From assembly GCA_000431215.1 (NCBI GenBank), contig HF985609.1:86583-98783 (forward strand): a DNA stretch of 12,201 bases, in the 5' to 3' direction. The notes under the pieces were generated by a model. That model worked only from the letters and a program-made list of their open reading frames with translations, did not search any database and was not told the origin of the DNA. Numbering within the stretch: position 1 is the first letter of the stretch; every line of letters starts with the position of its first letter. Positions 1 through 8,110 of the stretch are shown piece after piece. The stretch comes from Prevotella sp. CAG:1031. Its GTDB lineage: Bacteria; Bacteroidota; Bacteroidia; Bacteroidales; Muribaculaceae. The position numbers were made by a program, and so were the translations under genes.

Positions 1-1
1 G

Positions 2-1117
2 GGCGCCGTAGCCGCCGACGCCTTTACGGCCATACCGTTCAGCTATCTGCGGCGCATGAGGCGTCCGATGCGTTTCGCGTCGCTGAAGCTCGTCGGCATA
101 GGGCTGAATATCGGCCTGAACCTGTTCTGGATTCTGCTTTGCCCGAAGGTCTATGCTGTGGCACCGTCGCTGGTCGGATGGTGTTATACGCCCGGATTCG
201 GAATCGGCTATATATTCCTGGCCAATCTCGTATCGAGTCTGGCGATGCTTATTCTGCTGATTCCCGAGTTGCGCGGATTCCGCTGGCGTTTCGACGCGGT
301 TCTCTGGCGCCGTATGCTAGTCTATTCCTGGCCGCTGCTGGTTCTTGGCGTGGCCGGCATAATGAACCAGACTATCGACAAGATTCTCTATCCTCTTCTT
401 GTTGCCGACAAGGCCGAGGCCATGACGGGTCTCGGAATCTATGGTGCCAACTATAAGGTCGCCATTGTCATGGTGATGTTTATCCAGGCGTTCCGATTCG
501 CCTACGAGCCGTTTATCTTCGCCCGCAACAAGGAGGCCGGCGACGACCGCATGCAGAGCTATCGCGACGCCATGCGCTATTTCGTTGTCTTTGCCATGAT
601 TCTGTTCCTGGCGGTGATGTATTATATCGATATCCTGAAATATTTCATATCTCCGCGCTATTTCAGCGGACTGAAGGTCGTTCCGCTGATAATGATAGCT
701 GAATTCTTCTTCGGAGTGTTTTTCAATCTGTCGCTGTGGTATAAGCTGACCGACAAGACGATCTGGGGAATGTGGTTCTCGCTGCTGGGACTTGTCGTCA
801 CTGTGGTGCTCAACGTAGTGCTGGTGCCTCACATGGGATATATGGGGTGCGCTGTCGCGGCGTTGTGCTGCTACGCCGTCATGATGGTTGTTTCGTGGGT
901 TGTCGGCCATAAAAAATTTCCAATCGGATACAACGTCAGACGTCTCGCCGGTGTTTTCCTTACAGCGATGCTCTTCTGGGGTGTAGCTGTGGCCGTCACG
1001 ACCGACATCCGCTGGCTCGACCTGACAGTGCGCACGGCTCTGCTGGCGACGTTTGTCGCCGTAGCCATGAGAATAGAGCATATCTCGCTGCATAATCTCA
1101 TTCCTTCCCGTTCCTGA
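2..1117 (+). CDS. Wzx-type polysaccharide/O-antigen flippase, 5' partial
   Basis: C-terminal 371 codons of a multi-spanning membrane protein. The frame is open to the left edge, so the ATG at 56 is internal rather than the start. The visible part begins with an AADAFTAIPFSYLRR stretch, then LKLVGIGLNIGLNLFW, which is typical of MATE/MOP-superfamily lipopolysaccharide exporters of Bacteroidota. About nine hydrophobic segments follow, for example around codons 25-48, 65-85, 100-120, 190-210, 225-245 and 260-300. Full-length relatives are usually near 480 residues, so roughly 110-130 residues lie outside the window. The family flips undecaprenyl-linked sugar units across the inner membrane. The stop is one base before the ATG of the next gene, which suggests a shared transcript. 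The glycosyltransferase two genes downstream fits a surface-polysaccharide role. The substrate cannot be told from sequence. Confidence 0.85.
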   Translation, partial: GAVAADAFTAIPFSYLRRMRRPMRFASLKLVGIGLNIGLNLFWILLCPKVYAVAPSLVGWCYTPGFGIGYIFLANLVSSLAMLILLIPELRGFRWRFDAVLWRRMLVYSWPLLVLGVAGIMNQTIDKILYPLLVADKAEAMTGLGIYGANYKVAIVMVMFIQAFRFAYEPFIFARNKEAGDDRMQSYRDAMRYFVVFAMILFLAVMYYIDILKYFISPRYFSGLKVVPLIMIAEFFFGVFFNLSLWYKLTDKTIWGMWFSLLGLVVTVVLNVVLVPHMGYMGCAVAALCCYAVMMVVSWVVGHKKFPIGYNVRRLAGVFLTAMLFWGVAVAVTTDIRWLDLTVRTALLATFVAVAMRIEHISLHNLIPSRS

Positions 1118-1118
1118 T

Positions 1119-2525
1119 ATGAAACAAGCGTTACAGTCTCTGAAAAAGGCAATATTCTCATATTTCTCGCTTAACGGTTTCCTCGTGCCGCAGGCCGAGG
1201 CAGAGGCCGCTATCCGCGAAGGCGTGTCGTTCCGCGGCAGCAACACACTGGTGCTGATAACGGCAATCTTCATAGCGTCGCTCGGACTGAACACCAACTC
1301 TGTCGCCGTCATTATCGGCGCCATGCTAATATCACCTCTAATGGGCCCCATTGTCGGAATCGGCCTCGGGGTCGGGGTCTGTGATTTCGAACTTATCAAG
1401 CGGTCGCTGCGCAATCTGGGAGTAGCCTCTCTGGTCAGCATCCTGACCTCGGCTATATATTTCCTTATCTCGCCCGTAAGCGAGGGGCACAGCGAACTGC
1501 TGGCGCGCACGTCGCCGACAATCTACGACGTTCTGATAGGCTTTTTCGGCGGAGCTGCCGGAATACTTGCCGTTGGGTCGAAAAGCAAGGGGAATGTGCT
1601 GCCTGGTGTGGCCATCGCCACGGCCCTCATGCCGCCGCTCTGCACCGTGGGCTATGGTCTCGCCACAGCTCAGGCCCATTATTTTTTCGGCGCCCTCTAT
1701 CTGTTTGTCATAAACTCGGTCTATATAGCTCTGGCAACGTTTATCGGCGTCAAGCTGATGCACTATCAGCCTGACGCCACTGTCAACGCCGACCGTTCGC
1801 GCAGGGTGAGGCGCTGGGTCTACGGTCTGGCCGTGGTAGTCTTGCTGCCGAGCGTATGGATGACCTATTCCATGTTGCGCCAGAGTTCCTATCAGATGAA
1901 AGTAAACCGGTTTGTGACAGAGGAATTCCATTTCGACGGAACACAGGTCGTCAGTCAGTCGGCCACCGTTGTCAATGGCCAGCGGGTTATCAATGTGACT
2001 CTTATCGGACGCCTCCTGCCCGCCGATTCGCTGAAACTCGCTCTGAGTGCCCAACTACGCCATTACGGACTCGAGGGTGCGCAGCTCAACATAATCCAGG
2101 GAGGGGAGGCATTCTCGGGAGCTCCTGCAACGAGTGCCGACGATATCTATCGTCTGGCTCAGGCCACAATAATGCGCCAGCAGCAGTCGATCGATTCGCT
2201 GCGTTCGGCAGCCGCGCTCCAGACCGCAGCCGACAGCGTGGGCGCCACGATAGCCCCCGAGCTGAAAGTGCTGTTCCCGCAGGTGCGCGACATTGCCGTT
2301 ACGCGCTCGGTTTTCGGAGCTGTCAGCAGCCGCCGGCTCGACACCGTCAATGTCGCCATGGTCAGTTTCGTTCGTCCGATGTCGGTTCAGGAGCGCGCCA
2401 AGTTTGTCGAATATCTCAAGGCACGGCTGCGTCTGAAGTCGATCGATATTGTCAATGTCACCTCCGAGATAAACCTCAGGGAACTTAACAGCCTTCAGGC
2501 CAACGACACTGTCAGAAGAAAATGA
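1119..2525 (+). CDS. DUF389 family inner-membrane protein
   Basis: 468-residue protein. The N-terminal half is the DUF389 domain: a FRGSNTLVLITAIFIAS segment, then the conserved GLNTNSVAVIIGAMLISPLM and GPIVGIG segments (residues about 38-82). Further membrane helices lie near 103-118, 138-153, 160-180, 188-212 and 233-248. GVAIATALMPPLCTVGYGL (163-181) is also a family hallmark. The C-terminal half (about 250-468) is soluble and probably faces one side of the membrane. It contains a helical, coil-like stretch near 341-372. The family's function is not established. The start is the ATG one base after the flippase stop. The 3' end overlaps the glycosyltransferase start by 4 nt (ATGA), which implies translational coupling. 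Some relatives are annotated only as TIGR00341-type hypothetical proteins. The family call is firm; the role is unknown. Confidence 0.85.
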   Translation: MKQALQSLKKAIFSYFSLNGFLVPQAEAEAAIREGVSFRGSNTLVLITAIFIASLGLNTNSVAVIIGAMLISPLMGPIVGIGLGVGVCDFELIKRSLRNLGVASLVSILTSAIYFLISPVSEGHSELLARTSPTIYDVLIGFFGGAAGILAVGSKSKGNVLPGVAIATALMPPLCTVGYGLATAQAHYFFGALYLFVINSVYIALATFIGVKLMHYQPDATVNADRSRRVRRWVYGLAVVVLLPSVWMTYSMLRQSSYQMKVNRFVTEEFHFDGTQVVSQSATVVNGQRVINVTLIGRLLPADSLKLALSAQLRHYGLEGAQLNIIQGGEAFSGAPATSADDIYRLAQATIMRQQQSIDSLRSAAALQTAADSVGATIAPELKVLFPQVRDIAVTRSVFGAVSSRRLDTVNVAMVSFVRPMSVQERAKFVEYLKARLRLKSIDIVNVTSEINLRELNSLQANDTVRRK

Positions 2526-3784
2526 GCAACGATAAAAAAGCATTGAAAGTAACTTTTATCAGTCACAGCGATCTGCTCGGAGGCGCCGGCGTTGTCACCT
2601 GGCGCCTCATGCAGGCCCTGAACGCCAAGGGTATAGACGCCAGAATGATTGTCTATGCCAAATACAGCGACAGCTCGCGGGTGGCCATGTCAGGCTCGCG
2701 TTTCATACGCGGATGGAATTTCACCATGGAGCGTCTCGGAATACTGGCGAGGAACGATTTTAACCGTAGCGATCTTTTCAAAGTGTCGGTGGCAGACCAT
2801 GGAATGCCGCTTTGGCGCCATCCGTGGGTTGCCGAGGCCGATGTCATCAATCTCTCCTGGATAAACCAGGGATTGCTGTCGCTCGACGGAATCCGCCGCA
2901 TTGCCGCTCTGGGAAAGCCGATAGCCTGGACTATGCACGATATGTGGACTATGACCGGCATCTGCCACCACGCATATGAATGCGGCCGTTTCCGCGACAG
3001 TTGCGGCTGCTGTCAGTTCCTGAAATCCGACAATCCTTCCGACCTGAGCAACAAGGTCTGGTGGCAGAAGAAGAAGCTCTACGATGAGGTGCCGATTCAT
3101 TTTGTGGCTGTCAGCAACTGGGCGGCCGAACGTGCCCGTTCTTCGTCGTTGCTTGGCGATATGCCGGTGACGGTCATTCCGAACGCATTTCCTATCGAGT
3201 CGTTCATGACCGAGCCGCTGGACGATTTTCCGCGTTTCGATCCCATCCCCGACCGCCGACGCCTGATTTTCGGCGCCGCGCGCCTCGACGATCCAATCAA
3301 GGGGCTCGACACCCTTATCGATGCTCTTAACCTGCTTTTCGACAACAATCCCGAAATCGGAATCAATACCGGCGTCATACTCTTCGGCGACATACGCGAT
3401 AAGTCGATTCTCGATCGCCTCCGCTTCGCCGTGCTCAACATGGGTCGCGTCGATGATTCGCGTCTGCTGCGCCAGCTCTATGCCTCGTCGGTGGCTGTAT
3501 TGTCGACTTCGCGCTACGAGACCCTCCCCGGAACACTCATAGAAGGCCAGGCCTCGGGATGCCTGCCGGTCACGTTCGGCAACGGAGGGCAGGCCGACAT
3601 AGTAACCCATCTCAAAGACGGCTATATCGCGCGCAGCGGCGATGTCGAAGACTTCGCCAACGGAATAATCTGGGCTCTCGGCCAGAAGGTTGACCGCCGT
3701 GCTCTCCACGACAGTGTGGGGCGCCGCTTCGGAGCCGACAGTGTGGCCGACCGATACATCAGCCTTTACGAATCTCTCCTTTAA
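2522..3784 (+). CDS. GT4-family (GT-B fold) glycosyltransferase
   Basis: 420-residue soluble or membrane-associated glycosyltransferase. The N-terminal Rossmann half starts with TFISHSDLLGGAGVVTWRL, where the glycine loop (residues 19-24) is typical of GT-B enzymes. A WTMHDMWTMTG motif (136-146) is followed by a cysteine/histidine cluster (C148, H149, H150, C154, C161, C163, C164), common in Bacteroidota relatives and possibly metal-binding. The C-terminal half has GAARLDDPIKGLDTLIDA (251-268) and the donor-binding E-x7-E motif, E333 and E341, in YETLPGTLIEG. Relatives transfer a sugar from a nucleotide donor to a lipid-linked or polysaccharide acceptor. The preceding flippase suggests capsule, O-antigen or exopolysaccharide assembly. 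Donor and acceptor are not predictable. The start overlaps the DUF389 stop (ATGA), and the next gene begins 7 nt after its TAA. Confidence 0.9.
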   Translation: MSNDKKALKVTFISHSDLLGGAGVVTWRLMQALNAKGIDARMIVYAKYSDSSRVAMSGSRFIRGWNFTMERLGILARNDFNRSDLFKVSVADHGMPLWRHPWVAEADVINLSWINQGLLSLDGIRRIAALGKPIAWTMHDMWTMTGICHHAYECGRFRDSCGCCQFLKSDNPSDLSNKVWWQKKKLYDEVPIHFVAVSNWAAERARSSSLLGDMPVTVIPNAFPIESFMTEPLDDFPRFDPIPDRRRLIFGAARLDDPIKGLDTLIDALNLLFDNNPEIGINTGVILFGDIRDKSILDRLRFAVLNMGRVDDSRLLRQLYASSVAVLSTSRYETLPGTLIEGQASGCLPVTFGNGGQADIVTHLKDGYIARSGDVEDFANGIIWALGQKVDRRALHDSVGRRFGADSVADRYISLYESLL

Positions 3785-3791
3785 GACAGCC

Positions 3792-5462
3792 ATGAGCAAC
3801 ACCCTGAAAATCTATTGCAAGAATCTCGACGAATATGTCGACATATCGGGAGGCGAGACACTTCTCGACATCTTCCGCCGCCTCGAAGGACGCATGAACG
3901 GTCTCAAACCCGTGTGTGCGCGTGTCAACAACAAGACCGAAGACCTGCGCTATCCGATCTTCGCGCCGAAGCAGGTCGAATTTCTCGGAACCGACTCTCC
4001 ATCGGGCTACCGCTGCTATACGCGGTCGCTCTGTATGCTGCTCTACAAGGCTCTCGACGAGCTTTATCCCGGCGCACGTCTCAGAATCGAGATTTCGCTC
4101 GGCGGCGGTTATTACTGCCGTGTCTTCAAGGGCCCCGATTTCTCGTTGCAGCTGCTCGACAGGCTGCGCGACAAGATGCGCGAGCTTGTGGTCGCCGATA
4201 TTCCTTTCGAACGCAAGGAACGGCTGACTTCCCACGCAATCGAAATCTTTCGCCGTCAGGGGCTCAACGACAAGGTCAGACTGCTTTCGACAACCCATGA
4301 GCTTTACACGGTCTATTACCGTCTCGGCCAGCTCTGCGACAGCTACTACGGAAATCTCGTGCCGTCGACCGGAATGCTCGGCGTGTTCGACCTTGTGCCC
4401 TATAAAGATTGGTTTCTGCTGATGGGCCCCGACAGCGCCGACCCGTCGAAGCTTGCGCCCGGTGTGGTGGCCGACAAGATGTATGATGCCTTTACGCGCT
4501 ATCTGCGCTTCAACAATGTTATAGGAGTGAGGAATGTCGGCGAGGTCAATCTCGCTGTCGAGCGCGGCGATTCGGCCCGGCTGATAAATGTCGCCGAAGC
4601 TGTCCACACCAAATATATCAGCCGCATCGCCGACGAGATAACCGAACGTTATCATCGCGGAATGTCGGTTGTGCTCATCGCCGGGCCCTCGTCGAGCGGC
4701 AAGACCACGTTCATCAAGCGCCTTGGTGTGCAGCTGATGACGAATCTGCTTAAACCGCGCATGATCTCGCTCGACGATTATTTTGTCGACCGCGTCAACA
4801 CTCCGCGCGACGCCTCGGGCGACTACGACTTCGAATCGCTCCACGCCCTCGATCTCGAGACATTCAACCGCGACCTCAACGCCCTCATCCGCGGTGAGGA
4901 AGTCGATCTGCCGACCTACGACTTCGGATCGGGAACCCGTAAGTATACAGGCAACAAGATCCGTCTCGAAGAGGGCACCATTTTGCTCATCGAGGGAATC
5001 CACGGTCTGAACCCCGAGCTGACGAAGTTTGTCGACGACTCGAAGAAATACCGTATCTACGTCTCGGCTCTTACCACTCTCGCTATCGACGACCACAACT
5101 GGATTCCGACCAGCGACAACCGCCTGCTGCGCCGGATTGTCCGCGACCACAAATATCGCGGAGTGTCGGCCGTCGAGACAATCCGCCGGTGGCCCAGCGT
5201 GCGCCGCGGCGAAGAGAAATGGATTTTCCCCTATCAGGAGAACGCCGATGCTATGTTCAACTCGTCGTTGCTCTTCGAAGTGGCCGTGCTGAAGGAATAT
5301 GCCCTTGAGCTGCTTAAGCGCGTGCCCCACGACGTTCCCGAATATGGCGAGGCATGGCGCCTGATGCGGTTCCTCGAACCGTTCGCGCCCATAGAGCCTT
5401 ATATGATACCTCCGACCTCGCTTCTGCGCGAATTTGTCGGCGGCTCGTCGTTCAGCTACTGA
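3792..5462 (+). CDS. Nucleoside kinase (uridine kinase/PRK family) with TGS and ThrRS-like N-terminal domains
   Basis: I chose the ATG at 3792, giving 556 residues, because MSNTLKIYCKN begins the TGS-like domain. The open frame reaches back to 3690, but that extension overlaps the glycosyltransferase and adds no recognisable domain. Domains in order: a TGS-like ubiquitin fold (about 1-66); a domain resembling the threonyl/alanyl-tRNA synthetase second additional domain (about 67-215, with LDELYPGARL, VADIPFERKE and NLVPSTGML); and a P-loop phosphoribulokinase/uridine kinase domain (about 290-500). Kinase motifs are Walker A GPSSSGKTT (298-306, K304), SLDDYFVDR (326-334), DLPTYDFGSGTR (372-383), LLIEGIHGLNPEL (398-410) and an arginine-rich lid LLRRIVRDHKYRG (445-457). 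The protein probably phosphorylates a nucleoside in salvage in the cytoplasm; the preferred nucleoside is not readable. The editing-type histidines of ThrRS are replaced (see findings). It sits 7 nt after the glycosyltransferase. Confidence 0.88.
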   Translation: MSNTLKIYCKNLDEYVDISGGETLLDIFRRLEGRMNGLKPVCARVNNKTEDLRYPIFAPKQVEFLGTDSPSGYRCYTRSLCMLLYKALDELYPGARLRIEISLGGGYYCRVFKGPDFSLQLLDRLRDKMRELVVADIPFERKERLTSHAIEIFRRQGLNDKVRLLSTTHELYTVYYRLGQLCDSYYGNLVPSTGMLGVFDLVPYKDWFLLMGPDSADPSKLAPGVVADKMYDAFTRYLRFNNVIGVRNVGEVNLAVERGDSARLINVAEAVHTKYISRIADEITERYHRGMSVVLIAGPSSSGKTTFIKRLGVQLMTNLLKPRMISLDDYFVDRVNTPRDASGDYDFESLHALDLETFNRDLNALIRGEEVDLPTYDFGSGTRKYTGNKIRLEEGTILLIEGIHGLNPELTKFVDDSKKYRIYVSALTTLAIDDHNWIPTSDNRLLRRIVRDHKYRGVSAVETIRRWPSVRRGEEKWIFPYQENADAMFNSSLLFEVAVLKEYALELLKRVPHDVPEYGEAWRLMRFLEPFAPIEPYMIPPTSLLREFVGGSSFSY

Positions 5463-5468
5463 TAAGTC

Positions 5469-5705
5469 ATGCAGATCAGCAACCGAGTAAAGCGTAATAT
5501 ATTTCTGACATTATTGATTGTCGGACTTGCCTGTATTGCCGCCAGAATCTGGGATGTCGCCATGGCTCCGTCGTCAGGCCGGGCATGGTTTGACTTAGCC
5601 GGCATAGTGGTCATAACGTATCTGTGCTTCGATAATTACAAGACATATCGTCGCAGGGTCAGGCATGGGATCAAGTTCGGCTCTGAAGCAGACACTCCCC
5701 GGTAA
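5469..5705 (+). CDS. Small two-helix membrane protein of unknown function
   Basis: 78 residues starting 6 nt after the nucleoside kinase stop, so probably the last gene of the same transcript. A basic N-terminus (NRVKRN) leads into a first hydrophobic helix (about 10-27, IFLTLLIVGLACIAA). A short polar loop follows (APSSGRAW), then a second helix (about 40-56, FDLAGIVVITYLCF). The C-terminal tail is strongly basic (YKTYRRRVRHGIKFG). By the positive-inside rule both ends should be cytoplasmic. Base composition is slightly less GC-rich than the kinase. I do not recognise a named family. The uninterrupted frame, tight spacing and clear topology support a real gene. Confidence 0.7.
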   Translation: MQISNRVKRNIFLTLLIVGLACIAARIWDVAMAPSSGRAWFDLAGIVVITYLCFDNYKTYRRRVRHGIKFGSEADTPR

Positions 5706-5745
5706 CCAACGCCGCCATAAATCTGAATTTATTTTCTTCCAATCG

Positions 5746-5770
5746 AACTGTCAGGCAATCCTTGACAGTT
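5746..5770. terminator. Hairpin between convergent genes, possible terminator
   Basis: AACTGTCA (5746-5753) and TGACAGTT (5763-5770) are perfect complements. GG (5754-5755) can also pair with CC (5760-5761) if one T is bulged, leaving a CAAT loop. It lies in the 137-nt gap between the plus-strand operon ending at 5705 and the minus-strand operon ending at 5843, where a two-way terminator is expected. Neither side has a clear T tract, so terminator function is an inference from position and stem strength. Confidence 0.45.
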
Positions 5771-5842
5771 GATGCGACATCCGGCAGACAGACCACTATT
5801 TCGTTAGTTTCCATAGTAAGAAATGATGTTGTCTTTATGTTG

Positions 5843-6643
5843 TCAGTGTTGGCGCAGCTGCCAGAAGGCGACGGCGGCGGCAGCGCCGACGTTGAGCGAG
5901 TCGACGTTGTGGGCCATCGGTATGCGGGCGGTGAAGTCGGCGTCGGCGATGACGTCGGCGTCGAGTCCCCAGCCTTCCGAGCCGAGAATGAGGGCGAGGC
6001 GGTCGTGGCCGGTGAGAACGGGGTCGTCGATGCTGACCGATTTGTCAGTCAGGGCGAGGGCCACTGTGGTGAAACCCATGGTGCTGAGGCGCGCCGGGGC
6101 ATCCGCTGCTTCGGTCCATGGAACCTGAAACACTGTTCCCATCGATACTCTGACTACGCGTCGGTTCAGCGGATCGCAGCTCGTCGGCGTCACGACGACA
6201 GCGTCGACGCCGAGGGCGGCCGCCGAGCGGAATATGGCTCCTATGTTCGTAGAGTCGACAACGCCGTCGAGCACCGCCACACGGCGCGCATCCTCGCAGA
6301 GGACTTCGAGCGAGGGGAGCGGCGGACGGCGCATGGCGCACAGAACGCCGCGTGTCAGAGTGAAGCCGGTGAGCCGGGCCAGCAGCTCGCGCTCGCCGGT
6401 GAAAACGGGCATCTCCGGCGGACAGGCGGCTATTATCGCGGCGGCGTCCCCCTTGATATGGCGCCGCTCGCAGAGAAGCGCCGTAGGTTCAAGCCCTGCT
6501 TCGAGAGCGAGGCGAATGACCTTCGGCGATTCCGCAATGAAGATTCCGCGGCCCGGGTCGAGCCTGTTACGAAGCTCAGCCTCGGTCATCGAGGCGAAAA
6601 CCTCGAGACCGGGCTGAGCAAGGTCGGTTATTTCACAGATCAT
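5843..6643 (-). CDS. SpoU/TrmH-family RNA 2'-O-methyltransferase
   Basis: 266-residue SPOUT-class RNA methyltransferase. The N-terminal part (about 30-100) resembles the SpoU substrate-binding domain (GRGIFIAESPKVIRLALEAG). The catalytic trefoil-knot domain has all three family motifs. Motif 1 is STNIGAIFRSAAALG (131-145, with N133 and the catalytic-type R139). Motif 2 is LALILGSEGWGL (216-227, with E223). Motif 3 is IPMAHNVDSLNVGAAAAVAF (241-260, with the S-adenosylmethionine-site N251). Such enzymes methylate the 2'-hydroxyl of a tRNA or rRNA nucleotide; the target cannot be assigned here. The ATG overlaps the stop of the upstream amylase by 4 nt (ATGA on the minus strand), indicating translational coupling. 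It is the last gene of the minus-strand run. Confidence 0.9.
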   Translation of the reverse strand: MICEITDLAQPGLEVFASMTEAELRNRLDPGRGIFIAESPKVIRLALEAGLEPTALLCERRHIKGDAAAIIAACPPEMPVFTGERELLARLTGFTLTRGVLCAMRRPPLPSLEVLCEDARRVAVLDGVVDSTNIGAIFRSAAALGVDAVVVTPTSCDPLNRRVVRVSMGTVFQVPWTEAADAPARLSTMGFTTVALALTDKSVSIDDPVLTGHDRLALILGSEGWGLDADVIADADFTARIPMAHNVDSLNVGAAAAVAFWQLRQH

Positions 6644-8076
6644 TTGCCGGTGAATACGCGATATTCGCCCGGGTTGAGGGTTGCCGGCATCTCGGCGGCT
6701 GCGCCTTTGAAGAAGTCGGTCATGTTGTCGAGGGCGGGAAGGTCATTGTCGGCGGCTTTCACTTCGGCGGCTTCTTTGCCGAGGTTGACGACAACAACGA
6801 CTTTCGAGCCGTCTTTCTCGCGCGAGAAGGCGTAGATGTCGGGGCTTGTCATCTTGTAGCTGACAAGTTCACCGCCTTCGACACCGGCGCGGAGGGCCTT
6901 CTGGTCATGCTTGAGGGTGTTCAGTTTCTTGTAGAAGTCGAAATACTTGTTGCGCGGTTCCCATTCGGGAGCTTTGTCTTTGTCGAAGAACTTGAAGGCG
7001 CGGTTGAGGCCTGTCTCCTGACCTGTGTAGATAAGCGGCATGCCGGGCAGTGTGTAGCTCAGAACGGCGAAAGCGTCGGTGAGGTTGCCCAGACGCTGGA
7101 ACTCAGTGCCTTCCCATGAGTTGAGGTCGTGGTTTGTGACCATGTTCATCATGTAGGAATCCTTGGGATAGTTCTTGGCCTGGTCGGCGAGCAGCGAGTC
7201 GATGGCGGCGGCGTGTTTGACGGCGTAGGTGCGCGATTCCCCCTTGTCGTTCTTATAGGTGTTCTGTCCGGCGGTGGCGGCGATCTCGTTGAAGAGGTCT
7301 TTCATCGGCCAGTTGTAGGCCATGTCGAAAGCTTCTTTTTCAAGCTCGGGCACCGATGCCTCGGCGAGCATGAACATGTCGGGCTTCACCCCTTCGAGGG
7401 CCTTGCGGCACTCATTCCAGAAGTCGGTCGGAACCTCCATGGCAACGTCGCAGCGGAAGCCGTCGACATCGACATCCTTGAGCCAGAAGCTCATGGCGTC
7501 GATCATGCCTTTGCGCATCTCGGGGTTCGAGTAGTCGAACACGTAGACGTCGGTCCAGTCGTAGACGCCTTTCATGTTGCCCTGTTCGTCGCGCTCATAC
7601 CAGTCGGGATGTTCGGTGACCCATACGTTGTCGCGGCCCGAATGGTTGGGCACCCAGTCGAGAATGACCTTCATGCCGAGGCTGTGGGCCTGCTTGACGA
7701 GGTCTTTGAATTCGTCGAGTGTTCCGTATTCGGGATTGAACTCTTTATAATTTTTGACGGCATAGTAGCTGCCGAGCGAGCCTTTGCGGTCTTTCTCGCT
7801 TATGGGGTTGATCGGCATGAACCAGAGAATGTCGACGCCGAGATCTTTCAGGCGTGGAAGCTCTTTGGCGAAGGCTGCCACGGTGCCCGAGTCGGTATAC
7901 TGGCGCATGTTGACCTCATAGATGACGGCGTTGCGGCTCCAGTCGGGGTGGTTGACGGTTGTCCATGTCGAATCGCGCTCTTCGGAGGCGGCTTCGGCTG
8001 TCTTTTTCGACGAGCATGACAGAAGCAGGGCTGCTGCTGCGGCAGCTGCTGCTGCGATGACGATTAGTTTTTTCAT
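6640..8076 (-). CDS. GH13 alpha-amylase-family glycoside hydrolase, lipoprotein
   Basis: 478 residues. The N-terminus is a lipoprotein signal: MKKLIVI, nine alanines, then the lipobox LLSC with C21 as the lipidated cysteine. SSKK follows rather than the acidic residues often seen in Bacteroidota surface-export signals, so a periplasm-facing location is a reasonable guess. The TIM-barrel carries all four GH13 regions: I DWVPNH (140-145), II GFRCD with nucleophile D210 and R208, III MLAEA with acid/base E239, and IV TNHD with D317. A beta-sandwich C-terminal domain (about 395-478) closes the protein. No carbohydrate-binding module is visible. It should hydrolyse alpha-glucan or malto-oligosaccharide; exact specificity is unknown. 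It begins 34 nt after the lplA stop and overlaps the methyltransferase, so a three-gene transcript is likely. No starch-utilisation (sus) genes are in view. Confidence 0.92.
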   Translation of the reverse strand: MKKLIVIAAAAAAAAALLLSCSSKKTAEAASEERDSTWTTVNHPDWSRNAVIYEVNMRQYTDSGTVAAFAKELPRLKDLGVDILWFMPINPISEKDRKGSLGSYYAVKNYKEFNPEYGTLDEFKDLVKQAHSLGMKVILDWVPNHSGRDNVWVTEHPDWYERDEQGNMKGVYDWTDVYVFDYSNPEMRKGMIDAMSFWLKDVDVDGFRCDVAMEVPTDFWNECRKALEGVKPDMFMLAEASVPELEKEAFDMAYNWPMKDLFNEIAATAGQNTYKNDKGESRTYAVKHAAAIDSLLADQAKNYPKDSYMMNMVTNHDLNSWEGTEFQRLGNLTDAFAVLSYTLPGMPLIYTGQETGLNRAFKFFDKDKAPEWEPRNKYFDFYKKLNTLKHDQKALRAGVEGGELVSYKMTSPDIYAFSREKDGSKVVVVVNLGKEAAEVKAADNDLPALDNMTDFFKGAAAEMPATLNPGEYRVFTGK

Positions 8077-8110
8077 GTGGTTGATTGATTTTTGGTATGA
8101 TATAATCGGA

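Noticed and set aside
317..1510. 397-codon open frame on the minus strand
   Set aside because: It is antisense to the flippase and DUF389 genes, which have clear families. Its translation is rich in His, Arg and Gln with no domain, as expected of a shadow frame in GC-rich DNA.
3690..3791. Upstream extension of the nucleoside kinase start
   Set aside because: It lies inside the glycosyltransferase and adds 34 residues with no domain; the ATG at 3792 begins the TGS-like fold.
2690..3802. 370-codon open frame on the minus strand
   Set aside because: Fully antisense to the glycosyltransferase, with no recognisable motif.
3759..5330. 523-codon open frame on the minus strand
   Set aside because: Antisense to the nucleoside kinase, whose motifs are unambiguous; the long frame follows from third-position GC bias.
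5741..5752. tRNA T-arm-like GTTCGATTG on the minus strand
   Set aside because: It lacks the closing C of the T-loop consensus and no acceptor or anticodon arms can be drawn around it.
5762..6835. 357-codon open frame on the plus strand
   Set aside because: Antisense to the SpoU methyltransferase and the end of the amylase; composition is not protein-like.
7129..8019. 296-codon open frame on the plus strand
   Set aside because: Antisense to the GH13 gene; the repetitive Val/His/Gly composition mirrors amylase codons.
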